A stretch of DNA of 64,000 bases from contig NZ_BQXC01000001.1 in the NCBI RefSeq assembly GCF_022836435.1, positions 2,120,121 through 2,184,120 of the forward strand, read 5' to 3'. Below are positions 8,607 through 16,966 of the stretch, one piece after another. The translations under genes and the position numbers were made by a program. Below the pieces are notes generated by a model. The model saw only the letters and a list, made by a program, of their open reading frames with translations, was not told where the DNA came from and made no database searches. Source of the DNA: Nitrosomonas sp. PY1 (GTDB lineage: Bacteria; Pseudomonadota; Gammaproteobacteria; Burkholderiales; Nitrosomonadaceae). How positions within the stretch are numbered: the stretch's first letter is position 1; each line of letters starts with the position of its first letter.

Positions 8607-10439
8607 TTAAGGTTGATAACGTACCATGGCAATAAAATTCCGCCCAGGTTGATTGAAAAAAGCCGCGGTTTCATAATGTTCATTAAATAAATTCTCAATA
8701 CGCCCTTGTAGACGCCAGCGCTTGTTAATTAAATATTCAGCGCGCAAATCGAATTTAATGTAGCTATGCAGTTTTAAGGTATTAGCGATGTTATCGTAAC
8801 GCTGTCCTTCAACCAATAATGTGGCACCGAGCATATAAGAACCGAATTGCCGGTCTGCATTGATGCGAAAAGATTGCTCTGCGCGCCGTGGCAATATATT
8901 ACCGCGATTTGAATCATCAGAGCGGTTTTGTGGATCCAGCAAGGTTAAGTTGGTATTGAATATCCACTCCTTGATCTGCCCGCTAAAAACACCTTCAAAC
9001 CCTCGAATTCGAGCTTTATCAATATTGGCAGTCGTAAATGTCATACTATCGAAGGCGATCAAGCGATCAATATGCGTTTCGAAAAAATTCAGCGACCAGT
9101 CTCCAAAGCTTATCTTACCACGCGAACCAAATTCATAACTGCGCGAATCCTCGGGACGTAGATGGGGGTTACTAAAGCCAGGAAAATACAACTCATTGAA
9201 TGTTGGCGCTTTAAAAGCACTGCCAAAATTTGCTAGCAAGTGAACATTTTCAGTAAGCGGATACCCCCAACTCACATTACCGGTAACTCGGCTGCCAAAT
9301 TGCTGGTTATCATCATGACGAATTGATAATAAAAAATCATGCTTGGCAATAGTCGCTTGGTGTTGTCCAAATACTCCCCAGTTAGTTCTGGAATCGACAG
9401 TGAAAGCCTCGGTGCTCTTGACATGGTCATTCTGGAAATCTGTACCGACAGTAAGTCGATGATTAGGATTAATGGTGAATTCATTCAATACGGAAACTGT
9501 AGTACGCGTCGTATTAAAACGCGTTTGAAACGCACGCCTAAGAAAATTGTCGGAGTCCTCGTGGCTTAATCCACCGATTAAACTTACTCGCCAAAAATCG
9601 GTAGGTGAGTAACGCACTGTGCCTCCAAAGACTTGTTGCATCATCTTTGCTTTGTTGACAAAATCACCGTCATATTCGGTTTTTCCAGAAGATTGCATGA
9701 AATTACCATCAATCTCTAACCCATTCTGGAAGCGATAGCCACCACGAAAACTACCCGCCACATTCCGATAACCATCGTGATCCGGTTCAAAAGTAAAACA
9801 CCCTGCGGTGTAACTACCGTTGCAAGAATTGAATCCTCGTGTGCCAAATCCGCTTGCAGTTAGATTAATCCAACCCTGTTGCCAAGAACGCGATAAGCTG
9901 GCCGATCCCTCCAACGTACCATAGCTACCACCACCAAAATTAAATCTAGGAGTCAGCTTCTCACCGCCACCTTTACGCGTAAAAATATGAATCACACCCC
10001 CAATGGCTTCGGAACCATATAAACTCGAACGTGGGCCGCGCACAATTTCAATTCGTTCAATCTGATCGATCGGAATATTTTCAAATGCAGTCGTACCAGA
10101 GGTCGCTGAACCGACTTTAATATTGTTGATCATGACCAGTACGTGATCGGATTCGGTACCGCGCATAAAAACATCCGTAAATTTACCAGCACCGCCACTG
10201 TTAGAAATACTGATTCCTGGCAAACCACGAAATAAGTCCTGCACCGAGCGCACTTGTTGGCGCTCGATATCTTCGCGAGTGATTATGGTCATCGAAGCTA
10301 ACGATGCATCGGCCGTTTGCGGTGTCCTCGTAGCGGTTATCACCATGGGCTTTTCTTGCTTGATATTATTTTTGGCTGATAGATCAGCTAAGATACTAAG
10401 CCCCAGTATCATGCCAACACCATAACGAATTTGAAGCAT
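8607..10439 (-). CDS. btuB: TonB-dependent vitamin B12 receptor
   Basis: The 610-residue outer-membrane receptor has a signal sequence, a TonB-box-like segment (MVITATRTPQ), a plug domain with LFRGLPGISIS and FMRGTESDHVLVMINN, and a beta-barrel ending in a terminal aromatic-rich strand (NFIAMVRYQP). It takes up corrinoids across the outer membrane using TonB. AAAGGAAACT precedes the ATG. It is the first gene of the operon and lies about 160 bases downstream of a cobalamin riboswitch, which would shut it off when adenosylcobalamin is plentiful. Confidence 0.94.
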   Translation of the reverse strand: MLQIRYGVGMILGLSILADLSAKNNIKQEKPMVITATRTPQTADASLASMTIITREDIERQQVRSVQDLFRGLPGISISNSGGAGKFTDVFMRGTESDHVLVMINNIKVGSATSGTTAFENIPIDQIERIEIVRGPRSSLYGSEAIGGVIHIFTRKGGGEKLTPRFNFGGGSYGTLEGSASLSRSWQQGWINLTASGFGTRGFNSCNGSYTAGCFTFEPDHDGYRNVAGSFRGGYRFQNGLEIDGNFMQSSGKTEYDGDFVNKAKMMQQVFGGTVRYSPTDFWRVSLIGGLSHEDSDNFLRRAFQTRFNTTRTTVSVLNEFTINPNHRLTVGTDFQNDHVKSTEAFTVDSRTNWGVFGQHQATIAKHDFLLSIRHDDNQQFGSRVTGNVSWGYPLTENVHLLANFGSAFKAPTFNELYFPGFSNPHLRPEDSRSYEFGSRGKISFGDWSLNFFETHIDRLIAFDSMTFTTANIDKARIRGFEGVFSGQIKEWIFNTNLTLLDPQNRSDDSNRGNILPRRAEQSFRINADRQFGSYMLGATLLVEGQRYDNIANTLKLHSYIKFDLRAEYLINKRWRLQGRIENLFNEHYETAAFFNQPGRNFIAMVRYQP

Positions 10440-10600
10440 TCAGAGTTTCCTTTGTACACACCCGCACACAGTTAAAAATTGAAACTGGGATGAGAAAGGA
10501 AATAGGGAAAGACAAAAGCGTGCAACGTACTCCAAATATAGACTACGATCACATCATCTCTAATGCCTTCGATCGCCCTCCGCAATACCACAGTCATATT

Positions 10601-10800
10601 GGCTTCGGGCCGGTCTCCGGACTGATGAGTGGAATATCCCAATCCGCGCCTTCCCATGTAACAACACAGTGACGTGATGCAGATTGTTAGCTCATTTACC
10701 GTTGCGGGGGCAGTGCTGGCTTTGTTAATGATCGATAATCGGTCTACGCACCAGCTTCCCGTTTAACCATCAAAACAGATAATCTTGAGGGCACCTGAAG
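10601..10800 (-). promoter_or_regulatory. cobalamin riboswitch
   Basis: Read on the minus strand, the btuB leader holds the conserved blocks of the cobalamin aptamer in order: GGTGCCCTCAAG, AAACGGGAAGCTGGTGCG, a B12-box block GCACTGCCCCCGCAACGG, GGGAAGGCGCGGAT, and the 3' block AGTCCGGAGACCGGCCCGAAG. The core is complete, so it is likely functional. The 160 bases between it and the btuB start probably hold the expression platform, which I did not fold. It would control the whole btuB-cobS operon. Confidence 0.93.
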
Positions 10801-10877
10801 CAAGTCCCGAAGGCTACAGAAATGATTTTAGCGTGTCAAGTGAAGATGGAAGGAAGTTACCTCCTTTAACAGAGCAA

Positions 10878-11992
10878 GACCTTACATGGACGCCCACAAT
10901 TTGCAAGGGATTCAATTGTTGATGATGAATTGGTTTAGATTGCAGCCATACATTCGGATTATAGTTGGAGAAGGTTCTCCTATCCCTGATGGAATTCGCT
11001 AAATAGCCCCTGATCATTGCAGCGCACTCGAAGTGCCAGGTCTCGTTAAGGTTAAGCTATTTACGGTCTTACCAGATTCGCCATCATGTCATGATTGCCC
11101 TAGCAATCTGTGAAAAATTGTCCCTATTTAAAATACCAGTCTGTTTTATCGATTGTTAATCAAATTAATTCCAATACCAGTTACACTGGTACGCAGTTGG
11201 CCTTAAAGGAAGTGCCTTTGGTCAGGAGTGCCCAAATAATACGCGCATTTTTGTTGGCCAAAGCGACTGCCACTACATTTTTATTGCGCCTGGTCAATAT
11301 TTTTCCAAGCCAGTTGTCAGATATTTCCTTGTTATCGGCATACCGGATTACGGCGCGTGCACCATGAATTAACAAGGTACGCAAATAACTATCACCCCGT
11401 TTGCTGATACCGAGCAAGACTTGCTTACCTCCGCTTGAGTGTTGTCTGGGAACCAGACCTAGCCAAGCCGCTAATTGCCTGCCGTTCTTGAATTCTCGTG
11501 CGTTACCTCAGGTGGCTACGATGGCGCTTGCGGTAATGGGGCCAAGACCAGGGATTTTTGCCAGCTTCCGGCTGGCTTCGTTATCTTGGTGCCAGCGCTG
11601 AATTTGTACTTCCAGTTCATTGACTTGCCTATCTAGTTCTTTCAGGTGATCAGTCAAGCGTGCTAATAATTGCCGCATGGTCTGTGTCAGCCCGTTTTCA
11701 CCATCTTCTAGTATGTCCGGCATTCGCTCGGCGATAGTATAAATTCTCTATGTACCGACAGAATCGATTGTCGCTCAGCGGTCTTTTGGGTGACAAAACG
11801 CATTGTCGGCCAGCCTACTGCTTCGCAGATGGCTTGACAAATTGTGGTGCCATGAGCTTCACCCTGTGACCATAAAGCTCCAGTTTCCTAGCTCAAGTCG
11901 GACGCTCCTCTCTTGTTTAGTGGGCTTTATTGCACCATTACTTTGGCACTTCGATGCCGTTTAGGTTAGCGGGCGTCCATTCCATTATTGCA
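10878..11992 (-). mobile_element. decayed IS110-family element (copy A)
   Basis: The element's outer parts match a second relic at 15611-16018: 10878-11062 is similar to 15611-15796, and 11897-11990 to 15927-16018. Between them lie pieces of an IS110/IS1111-type transposase on the minus strand. IS110 elements usually lack plain terminal inverted repeats, so the ends are set from the shared parts of the two copies. The transposase is broken, so the element is not autonomous. Confidence 0.8.
11181..11895 (-). pseudogene. IS110-family transposase remnant
   Basis: Fragments in different frames match the family in order: AICEAVGWPTMRFVTQKTAE and the following QSILSVHR (about 11755-11850), a middle part with PDILEDGENGL and IPGLGPITASAIVAT (11508-11723), and a C-terminal part with LGISKRGDSYLRTLLIHGAR and VALANKNARI (11181-11417). 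The N-terminal DEDD catalytic region is largely deleted. Several frameshifts and deletions make this a clear pseudogene. Confidence 0.88.
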
Positions 11993-12082
11993 AAACCCCA
12001 TCTCTTAAAATTTCATATCAATAAAAACAGCAACCTGAAGATCCATCAAAGGGCTTTTGCAAAAGTCTCAGTAAATAAAATT

Positions 12083-12128
12083 CATTGACATTGACATTGA
12101 CATTGACATTGACATTGACATTGACATT
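12083..12128. repeat. hexanucleotide tandem repeat, unit CATTGA, about 7.7 copies
   Basis: Seven perfect copies of the six-base unit plus a partial one run without interruption. The repeat lies between the IS110 relic and the crp/fnr-like pseudogene, not inside a gene. Such tracts can change copy number by slippage. It lies about 250 bases upstream of the regulator start. Confidence 0.95.
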
Positions 12129-12383
12129 ATCAATAATCTCTTAGATGATACTGTCACCATTGTCAATAAGGGCTAACACGTATAAATATCATAACGTATC
12201 TTTTGACTTCCGATGCTTGCTACTCATTTATTATCGCGCTGCAATTCAAGTGAGAAACGATCAGCTCGTTAGCACCATCGAATCGATTAGACCGTAGTAT
12301 TTATATTGTTGGCAATGGCTAAAGCTTAAATCTTTTAAATTACTGTGCAAATTAAGTGCTACTTAATGTCTAGGGAGTTAAAA

Positions 12384-13069
12384 ATGAAAAATATAGACGC
12401 CAGGTCTAAGCTGATTGGAGATTTTTTTGATCGTGATATAACTCAATTAAAAGAGGATTATCCTTCCATCGTGGAAACTAATACTCGGAAAAAAACTTTT
12501 CTTTATCGCCAAGGTGATTGCTGCTCCAATTTATTTTGGATAAAGAACGGTATTGTTAAGCTTTCTCATTTAACGGAGCGAGGAAATGAAATTACTATTG
12601 GTTTACTTAGAAAAGGAGATGTTATTGGTCGCCTTCAAGATAATTCCGTCGATCAGGATATAGATGAAACTGCGGAAGCATTGAATGAAGTTAATTGTTA
12701 TCGAATATCACATAGCGATTTTAAGACGATGATGTCTCGTCAAACAGAGTTAGCTTGGCTTATCATTGAAGATATGTATGCCAGGAAGCAGAGAATAGAA
12801 TCCAGATTAAGAGCTATTTTGACTCAGCCCATTGAGGTGCGAGTTGTATCTGCATTATTGGAATTGGCTGAGATGTTTGGAATAAAGTGTACTCAGGGTA
12901 TACCTTGGAAATCCATTTAACTCAGCAAGAAGTAGCAGATTTAATTGGAGCAAGTCGCTCGGTTGTAAGTACGGTTTTGAATGACTTCAGAAATCGTGGA
13001 ATGCTTGAATATACGCGCGAACAGATCTGTATTAATGACGTTGCTCTTCATGATTCTTACGGATTTTAG
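12384..13069 (+). pseudogene. Crp/Fnr-family transcription regulator, frameshifted
   Basis: The first part, from ATG 12384 behind GGGAG, encodes a cyclic-nucleotide-type sensor domain (FLYRQGDCCSNLFWIKNGIV, then GLLRKGDVIG) and the start of the DNA-binding domain. The frame stops at 12920. The remaining winged helix (LTQQEVADLIGASRSVVSTV) continues in another frame to 13069. Joining them near 12895-12905 would restore a normal Crp-type protein of about 227 residues. There are no FNR-type cysteine clusters. It is either a recent pseudogene or a sequencing error. A Cys-Cys pair (DCCSN) is present in the sensor domain. Confidence 0.85.
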
Positions 13070-13095
13070 TACTCCCAACAACTCAGTAAAGTAAG

Positions 13096-13114
13096 TCTCC
13101 GGCTTTGCCGGAGG
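13096..13114 (+). terminator. hairpin after the crp-like pseudogene
   Basis: An 8-bp GC-rich stem (TCTCCGGC / GCCGGAGG, one mismatch at the end) with a TTT loop lies 27 bases after the stop. No long T-run follows on the plus strand. Confidence 0.45.
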
Positions 13115-13139
13115 CAACTTAATTTGGTACGAAATGAAG

Positions 13140-13225
13140 CGAGACCTTTGCAAAACTATGTTTTTGAGCTTCTCTGTTCATTTTCGATATATATAAATCA
13201 AATACTTGTGATTTATATAGTCTAG
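13140..13225. repeat. dispersed repeat with GAGACCTTTGCAAAAC end
   Basis: About 80 bases that recur in reverse orientation at 44524-44601, with shorter relatives near 12056-12071, 44867 and 49310-49345. The GAGACC-TTTGCAAAA start looks like an insertion-sequence end whose interior has been lost. It lies just downstream of the truncated response regulator. Confidence 0.75.
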
Positions 13226-13270
13226 AAAATCAGTTATGCATGGGTTTCATCACTGTTTTTCTGCGGCGAT

Positions 13271-14947
13271 TTAATTGTCAGAATGCACGACTCTAAGTTG
13301 GCGACAACTATCATTTTCGTGAGGGAACTCGAATACCACTTCGGTCTGCCTCAAGGTCTCTTTTGCTTGGACTTGTTGCACCGCCAATACCGCGATAGAG
13401 GCAAATTCATGAACCATTGACAGATCGGTGAATGTGGGTTCGCACAGCGTTCGGTAACAAATGATGAAAGCACCCAGAACTTTGTCGTTTTCGTCCTTAA
13501 AAGGCAACGACCAACTCGCGTGAAGATTGGCTTTGTGCGTCAATTCCAGAAATTGATTGGCCACTGCATTGTAATCATCCGGCAAGCTAAGTGAAGCGCC
13601 ATGCTTCAAACGGCTCGCACGCCTATCTAGTAATGAAATGGAAACCAGCATATTGGAGTTGACTTCTTCCAGGCGTTTTGCAATATCGTTCAAGATCGCT
13701 GGCAATGGCTGATTGGCTATGATTTGATTCAATACGGACTGGTGCGTTTGTCTGATTAACTCAATCCGCTTGTGCTTGCTGATATCCAGCCAAGCACCGA
13801 CAACTTCACGCGGTTGGTCACCACTATTTTGCATCAGCCGCAGTTCGTCTAAAATCCAGATGAATCGTCCGTCATGATGAGAAAAACGGTAACCGTGCGT
13901 TAATTGATCTTCGGTAAGCAAGGTCGATTGACGCGCCACCGCCAATTCGCGATCATCCGGGTGCAAATGGGAAGGCCACCAATCCGGATTCAGCGCTTCT
14001 TTCGTCGTATAGCCAAGCAGCCGTTCCACATTCTCACTGACCCAAACGGGCTGCGGCACGCTCTCCATAAAACGAAGGTTGTACAACACCACCGGACTGG
14101 CAGCCAGCAAATAAAGGAGGCGCGAATTGGCTTGCCTCAGGCTGGCATTCTCACGCACCAGCTCGGTTTTCCGCTGCGCTTTTTCCAAGATGGCGGGAAC
14201 TTCGTAAAAATAGCCTTCATGCTTGGGCAAATAATCTTCCACACCCAAATCTAATGCGCGCGCGACCACCATCTCACCGCCTTGACCGGTGATCAACACG
14301 ATGGGCAGGTTCAACTTGCGCTCCTCGCGCAACAATCTGACAAGCTCAAGACCGTCCATTCCCGGCAAATGGCTATTGATCAGCAATATATCGAAATCAG
14401 CAATCTTCTCCGGATCGGCGGGCAACAACGCCAGGGCGTCTTGCGCACTCGATACTGCAGTAAGATTGATGTGTGGCGCATGCTGGGCCAGATGGCGATG
14501 CATCAGACAACTATCGAAGCTGTTATGTTCGACGTACAGCACCCGCGATGCCAACGAATTGTAATCCTCGCCTTTGCTGCGAAAACGCGCAAGCGCACTG
14601 CGCAATGTGTGCGGCAACCGCTCCAGATAGTTACCTTCCTTGATCAGATAATCATCTGCGTTGGCTTTAAATGCCGCGGTCGCCGCATCATAATCTCCGG
14701 ATCCAGCAACCACCACCGCCAGCGGCAGCCGCCGCTTCCTGACGCTAATTACTGCTTCAAGACCCGAGCCATCGGGCAAGTGGAGATCCGTCAGCAACGC
14801 ATCGTAATAGTCAGGCTTCTCGAGGCATTTCAAACCTTCTACCAGTAATGTCACCGTGGTCAATTCGATATCGGGCGCCGTCCGCGCCAGCGTACGCCGG
14901 GCAATATCGGCGTTAGTAAGAGTATTGTCGATATATAGGACTCGCAT
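13271..14947 (-). CDS. two-receiver response regulator with PAS and GAF domains, probably truncated
   Basis: Residues about 1-125 are a receiver domain with a good phospho-acceptor region (LLTDLHLPDGSG) and the later lysine (DDYLIKEG). A second receiver spans about 135-260, but its acceptor site reads LLINSHLPGMDG, with Asn where Asp is expected. A PAS domain follows (about 285-395, ending GAWLDISKHKRIE), then a GAF-like domain (about 405-525). The tail LRQTEVVFEFPHE looks like the start of a further PAS domain and then runs into unrelated residues and a stop. No GGDEF, EAL or kinase output domain remains. An IS-end-like repeat lies about 50 bases beyond the stop, so loss of the 3' half through an insertion is likely. 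No partner kinase is adjacent. Confidence 0.8.
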   Translation of the reverse strand: MRVLYIDNTLTNADIARRTLARTAPDIELTTVTLLVEGLKCLEKPDYYDALLTDLHLPDGSGLEAVISVRKRRLPLAVVVAGSGDYDAATAAFKANADDYLIKEGNYLERLPHTLRSALARFRSKGEDYNSLASRVLYVEHNSFDSCLMHRHLAQHAPHINLTAVSSAQDALALLPADPEKIADFDILLINSHLPGMDGLELVRLLREERKLNLPIVLITGQGGEMVVARALDLGVEDYLPKHEGYFYEVPAILEKAQRKTELVRENASLRQANSRLLYLLAASPVVLYNLRFMESVPQPVWVSENVERLLGYTTKEALNPDWWPSHLHPDDRELAVARQSTLLTEDQLTHGYRFSHHDGRFIWILDELRLMQNSGDQPREVVGAWLDISKHKRIELIRQTHQSVLNQIIANQPLPAILNDIAKRLEEVNSNMLVSISLLDRRASRLKHGASLSLPDDYNAVANQFLELTHKANLHASWSLPFKDENDKVLGAFIICYRTLCEPTFTDLSMVHEFASIAVLAVQQVQAKETLRQTEVVFEFPHENDSCRQLRVVHSDN

Positions 14948-15131
14948 CGCAGCTACCTCCGTTCAGTTGAAAAACACACAAGGAGGAGAAGCTAAAATTC
15001 AGCGGGTTATCTTTAACACGGTGAATAAAGTGAGATGAATTTATCATGATGACTCCATCGTTATTCCAGGCTCTCCTGTGCTGTGCAGGCGACTGCAAAT
15101 CAGAACAAGCGCAATTAGTCGATTGCTTTTA

Positions 15132-15507
15132 TTACGTGAATTCGGTCTCTCTATTCTCTACTTCAGATTGATAATCAGTAAGTAAGCTAATAACGATAAT
15201 GGTAATGCCCATCGCAATATAAAAATTTCTTACTGCCGCTTCGGTTAAAAAATCAAGAATAAAAGGTATGGTTATTAACAGGAAGCCAATCATGCGCTCA
15301 ATCCAGTTATAAACAGTAAATGAAATCAGTTTGACTACCCCCAAAAGAAAACTCAGAAACCAAGGTAACAGTCAGATGTACTATCGCAAAGCCATAGGCA
15401 AGTATTACTGATAGTTGACCTAATACTAAAAACGTAGGAGCAAGCAAGAAAATAACGGCTATCAAAGAATCAAAATAACCGTGTATGTGCGGTGAGATCA
15501 CTTTCAT
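15132..15507 (-). pseudogene. small membrane protein, frameshifted at a G5 run
   Basis: Two overlapping minus-strand frames encode the halves of one protein. The first, from ATG 15507 behind GGAGAG, reads MKVISPHIHGYFDSL and three hydrophobic segments, ending in SEFSFG. The second carries on with VVKLISFTVYNWIERM and more hydrophobic segments to LLTDYQ. Dropping one base from the GGGGG run at about 15338-15342 fuses them into one protein of about 124 residues, a size and pattern I associate with a conserved hypothetical membrane family. Function unknown. Confidence 0.75.
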
Positions 15508-15610
15508 GGAGATGCTCTCCTGCATTAATTCTTGGTCACTACGACCTATAAAATAATACAGTGCATCGTTGGTGTCTGTTATCTACAAAACAAATTCACA
15601 AATACTTTGA

Positions 15611-16018
15611 GACCATACATGGAAGTTCACGATTTGCAAGGCATTCAATTACAGATGATGAATTGATTTAGATTGCAGCCATACAATCGGATTTTTGTTG
15701 AAGAACTGACTCCTATTCCTGATAGAATTCGCTAAATAGCCTTCTGATCATTGCAACGCACTCGAAGCGCCAAATCTCGTTAAGGTTAAGCTATTTGGAG
15801 TTGTCCCCTTTGAACGGACACATTATGTTCTGTTTAAAGGGGACAACTCCAACTCCACTATGCATCTACACCGTGAACTTGAAATACTTCTTTTGCCAAA
15901 TCAATACCTATCGTTGTAATCTTCATGTCGGACGCTCCTCCCTGGCTTAGTGGGGTCTATTGCACCGCTACTTTGGCACTTCGATGCCGTTTAGGGTAGT
16001 GACCGCCCATTCTATTAC
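15611..16018 (-). mobile_element. IS110-family element, internally deleted (copy B)
   Basis: It keeps both outer parts shared with copy A at 10878-11992 but almost none of the transposase. At its right side, on the minus strand from 15926, is a transposase start, MKITTIGIDLAKEVFQVHGV followed by DA and a stop, typical of the family's first residues. The coding region then breaks at the inverted repeat of 15797-15850. About 408 bases remain. Confidence 0.82.
15797..15850. repeat. 19-bp inverted repeat inside IS110 copy B
   Basis: GGAGTTGTCCCCTTTGAAC and its reverse complement (18 of 19 matching) are separated by 16 bases. It sits exactly where the transposase interior is missing. It may be the two ends of another insertion sequence left after internal deletion, or a strong hairpin. 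Confidence 0.75.
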
Positions 16019-16043
16019 CTCAGCAGATTCTTAAGGAGAAATA

Positions 16044-16571
16044 ATGCGGCACACGATCGTTAATTGCACCTTCGAATGTCACGCTGGAGCAATCTTGGAG
16101 ATATTCAACGAAGTCATTCGGAACACGACGGCACTCTACGATTACAAACCGCGCACAACTAAGAGTATGATGGACTGGTTTCAGGTTAAGACTACCGGAA
16201 ACTTTCCGGTGATCGGTATCGAAGACAGCAGAGGTATGTTGCTTGCATTTGGAAGTTACGGCACATTCAGGGCTTGGCCTGCATACAAATACACTGTCGA
16301 ACACTCGGTGTATGTTCATGCAGACTACCGCGGCCAGGGATTTGGCCGAATCGTGATGCAGCAACTGATCGCAGAAGCGCATAAAAACAACCTGCATGCA
16401 ATGATTGGAGGAATCGACGCGACAAATACCAGCAGTATCACTTTGCATGAACACTTTGGCTTCAAGCATGTTGGCACCTTCCAACAAGTCGGATTCAAGT
16501 TCGGCTGCTGGATTGATCTGTCTTTCTATCAGCTATTGTTGGAAACACCTACGCATCCGATTGATGGTTAG
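16044..16571 (+). CDS. GNAT N-acetyltransferase, phosphinothricin acetyltransferase-like
   Basis: The 175-residue protein has the acetyl-CoA-binding motif A of the GNAT fold (VYVHADYRGQGFGRIVMQQL) and the family signature GGIDATNTSSITLHEHFGF, as in phosphinothricin and methionine-sulfoximine acetyltransferases. It would acetylate a small amine or amino-acid analogue in the cytoplasm. AAGGAGAAATA precedes the ATG. It directly follows the IS110 relic and is probably transcribed alone. Substrate inferred only from the family. Confidence 0.85.
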   Translation: MRHTIVNCTFECHAGAILEIFNEVIRNTTALYDYKPRTTKSMMDWFQVKTTGNFPVIGIEDSRGMLLAFGSYGTFRAWPAYKYTVEHSVYVHADYRGQGFGRIVMQQLIAEAHKNNLHAMIGGIDATNTSSITLHEHFGFKHVGTFQQVGFKFGCWIDLSFYQLLLETPTHPIDG

Positions 16572-16966
16572 CATCCTTGTAGACTGCTCGAATTTCCAAT
16601 TCATTCAAAAGTGGAAAGAGTGTAAATTGAAAATTCGCATCACTTCCCCATACCCTAAGAATGTCGATGAACATCCAGTATTTTCAGTTAATCTGATCGA
16701 GTTGGCTGAGTTCTGTTCCGCACAATGACTATCTATTCAATTACTTTTTTCGTGTTATGGCGATACCTTTTACTATCTCATCGACATTGAAGTTATGAAC
16801 TGAGTACCTATTTCAATGTAAAATCTTTACTATAAGACGCTCATCAATACCCAGTTCATTTAACTAATTAGCTCCCATATTCGCTATCATTTCAATCCTT
16901 TATCAGATATGAATTCGATTATCATTACTACATTCCATTCTAAATATTTATAGTAATTCTGTATTT
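16572..16966. other. AT-rich intergenic stretch, no gene seen
   Basis: About 395 bases of AT-rich DNA between the acetyltransferase and the L,D-transpeptidase. No frame has a plausible start, and no repeat or RNA is evident. It should hold the promoter of the transpeptidase gene. Confidence 0.5.

Noticed and set aside
12083..12128. Hexamer tandem repeat considered as a CRISPR-like array
   Set aside because: There are no spacers; the unit is six bases and perfectly contiguous. No CRISPR array or cas gene was seen anywhere in the window.
14282..14848. 188-codon plus-strand frame opposite the response regulator
   Set aside because: It is the shadow of the minus-strand receiver domains, whose motifs are clear.
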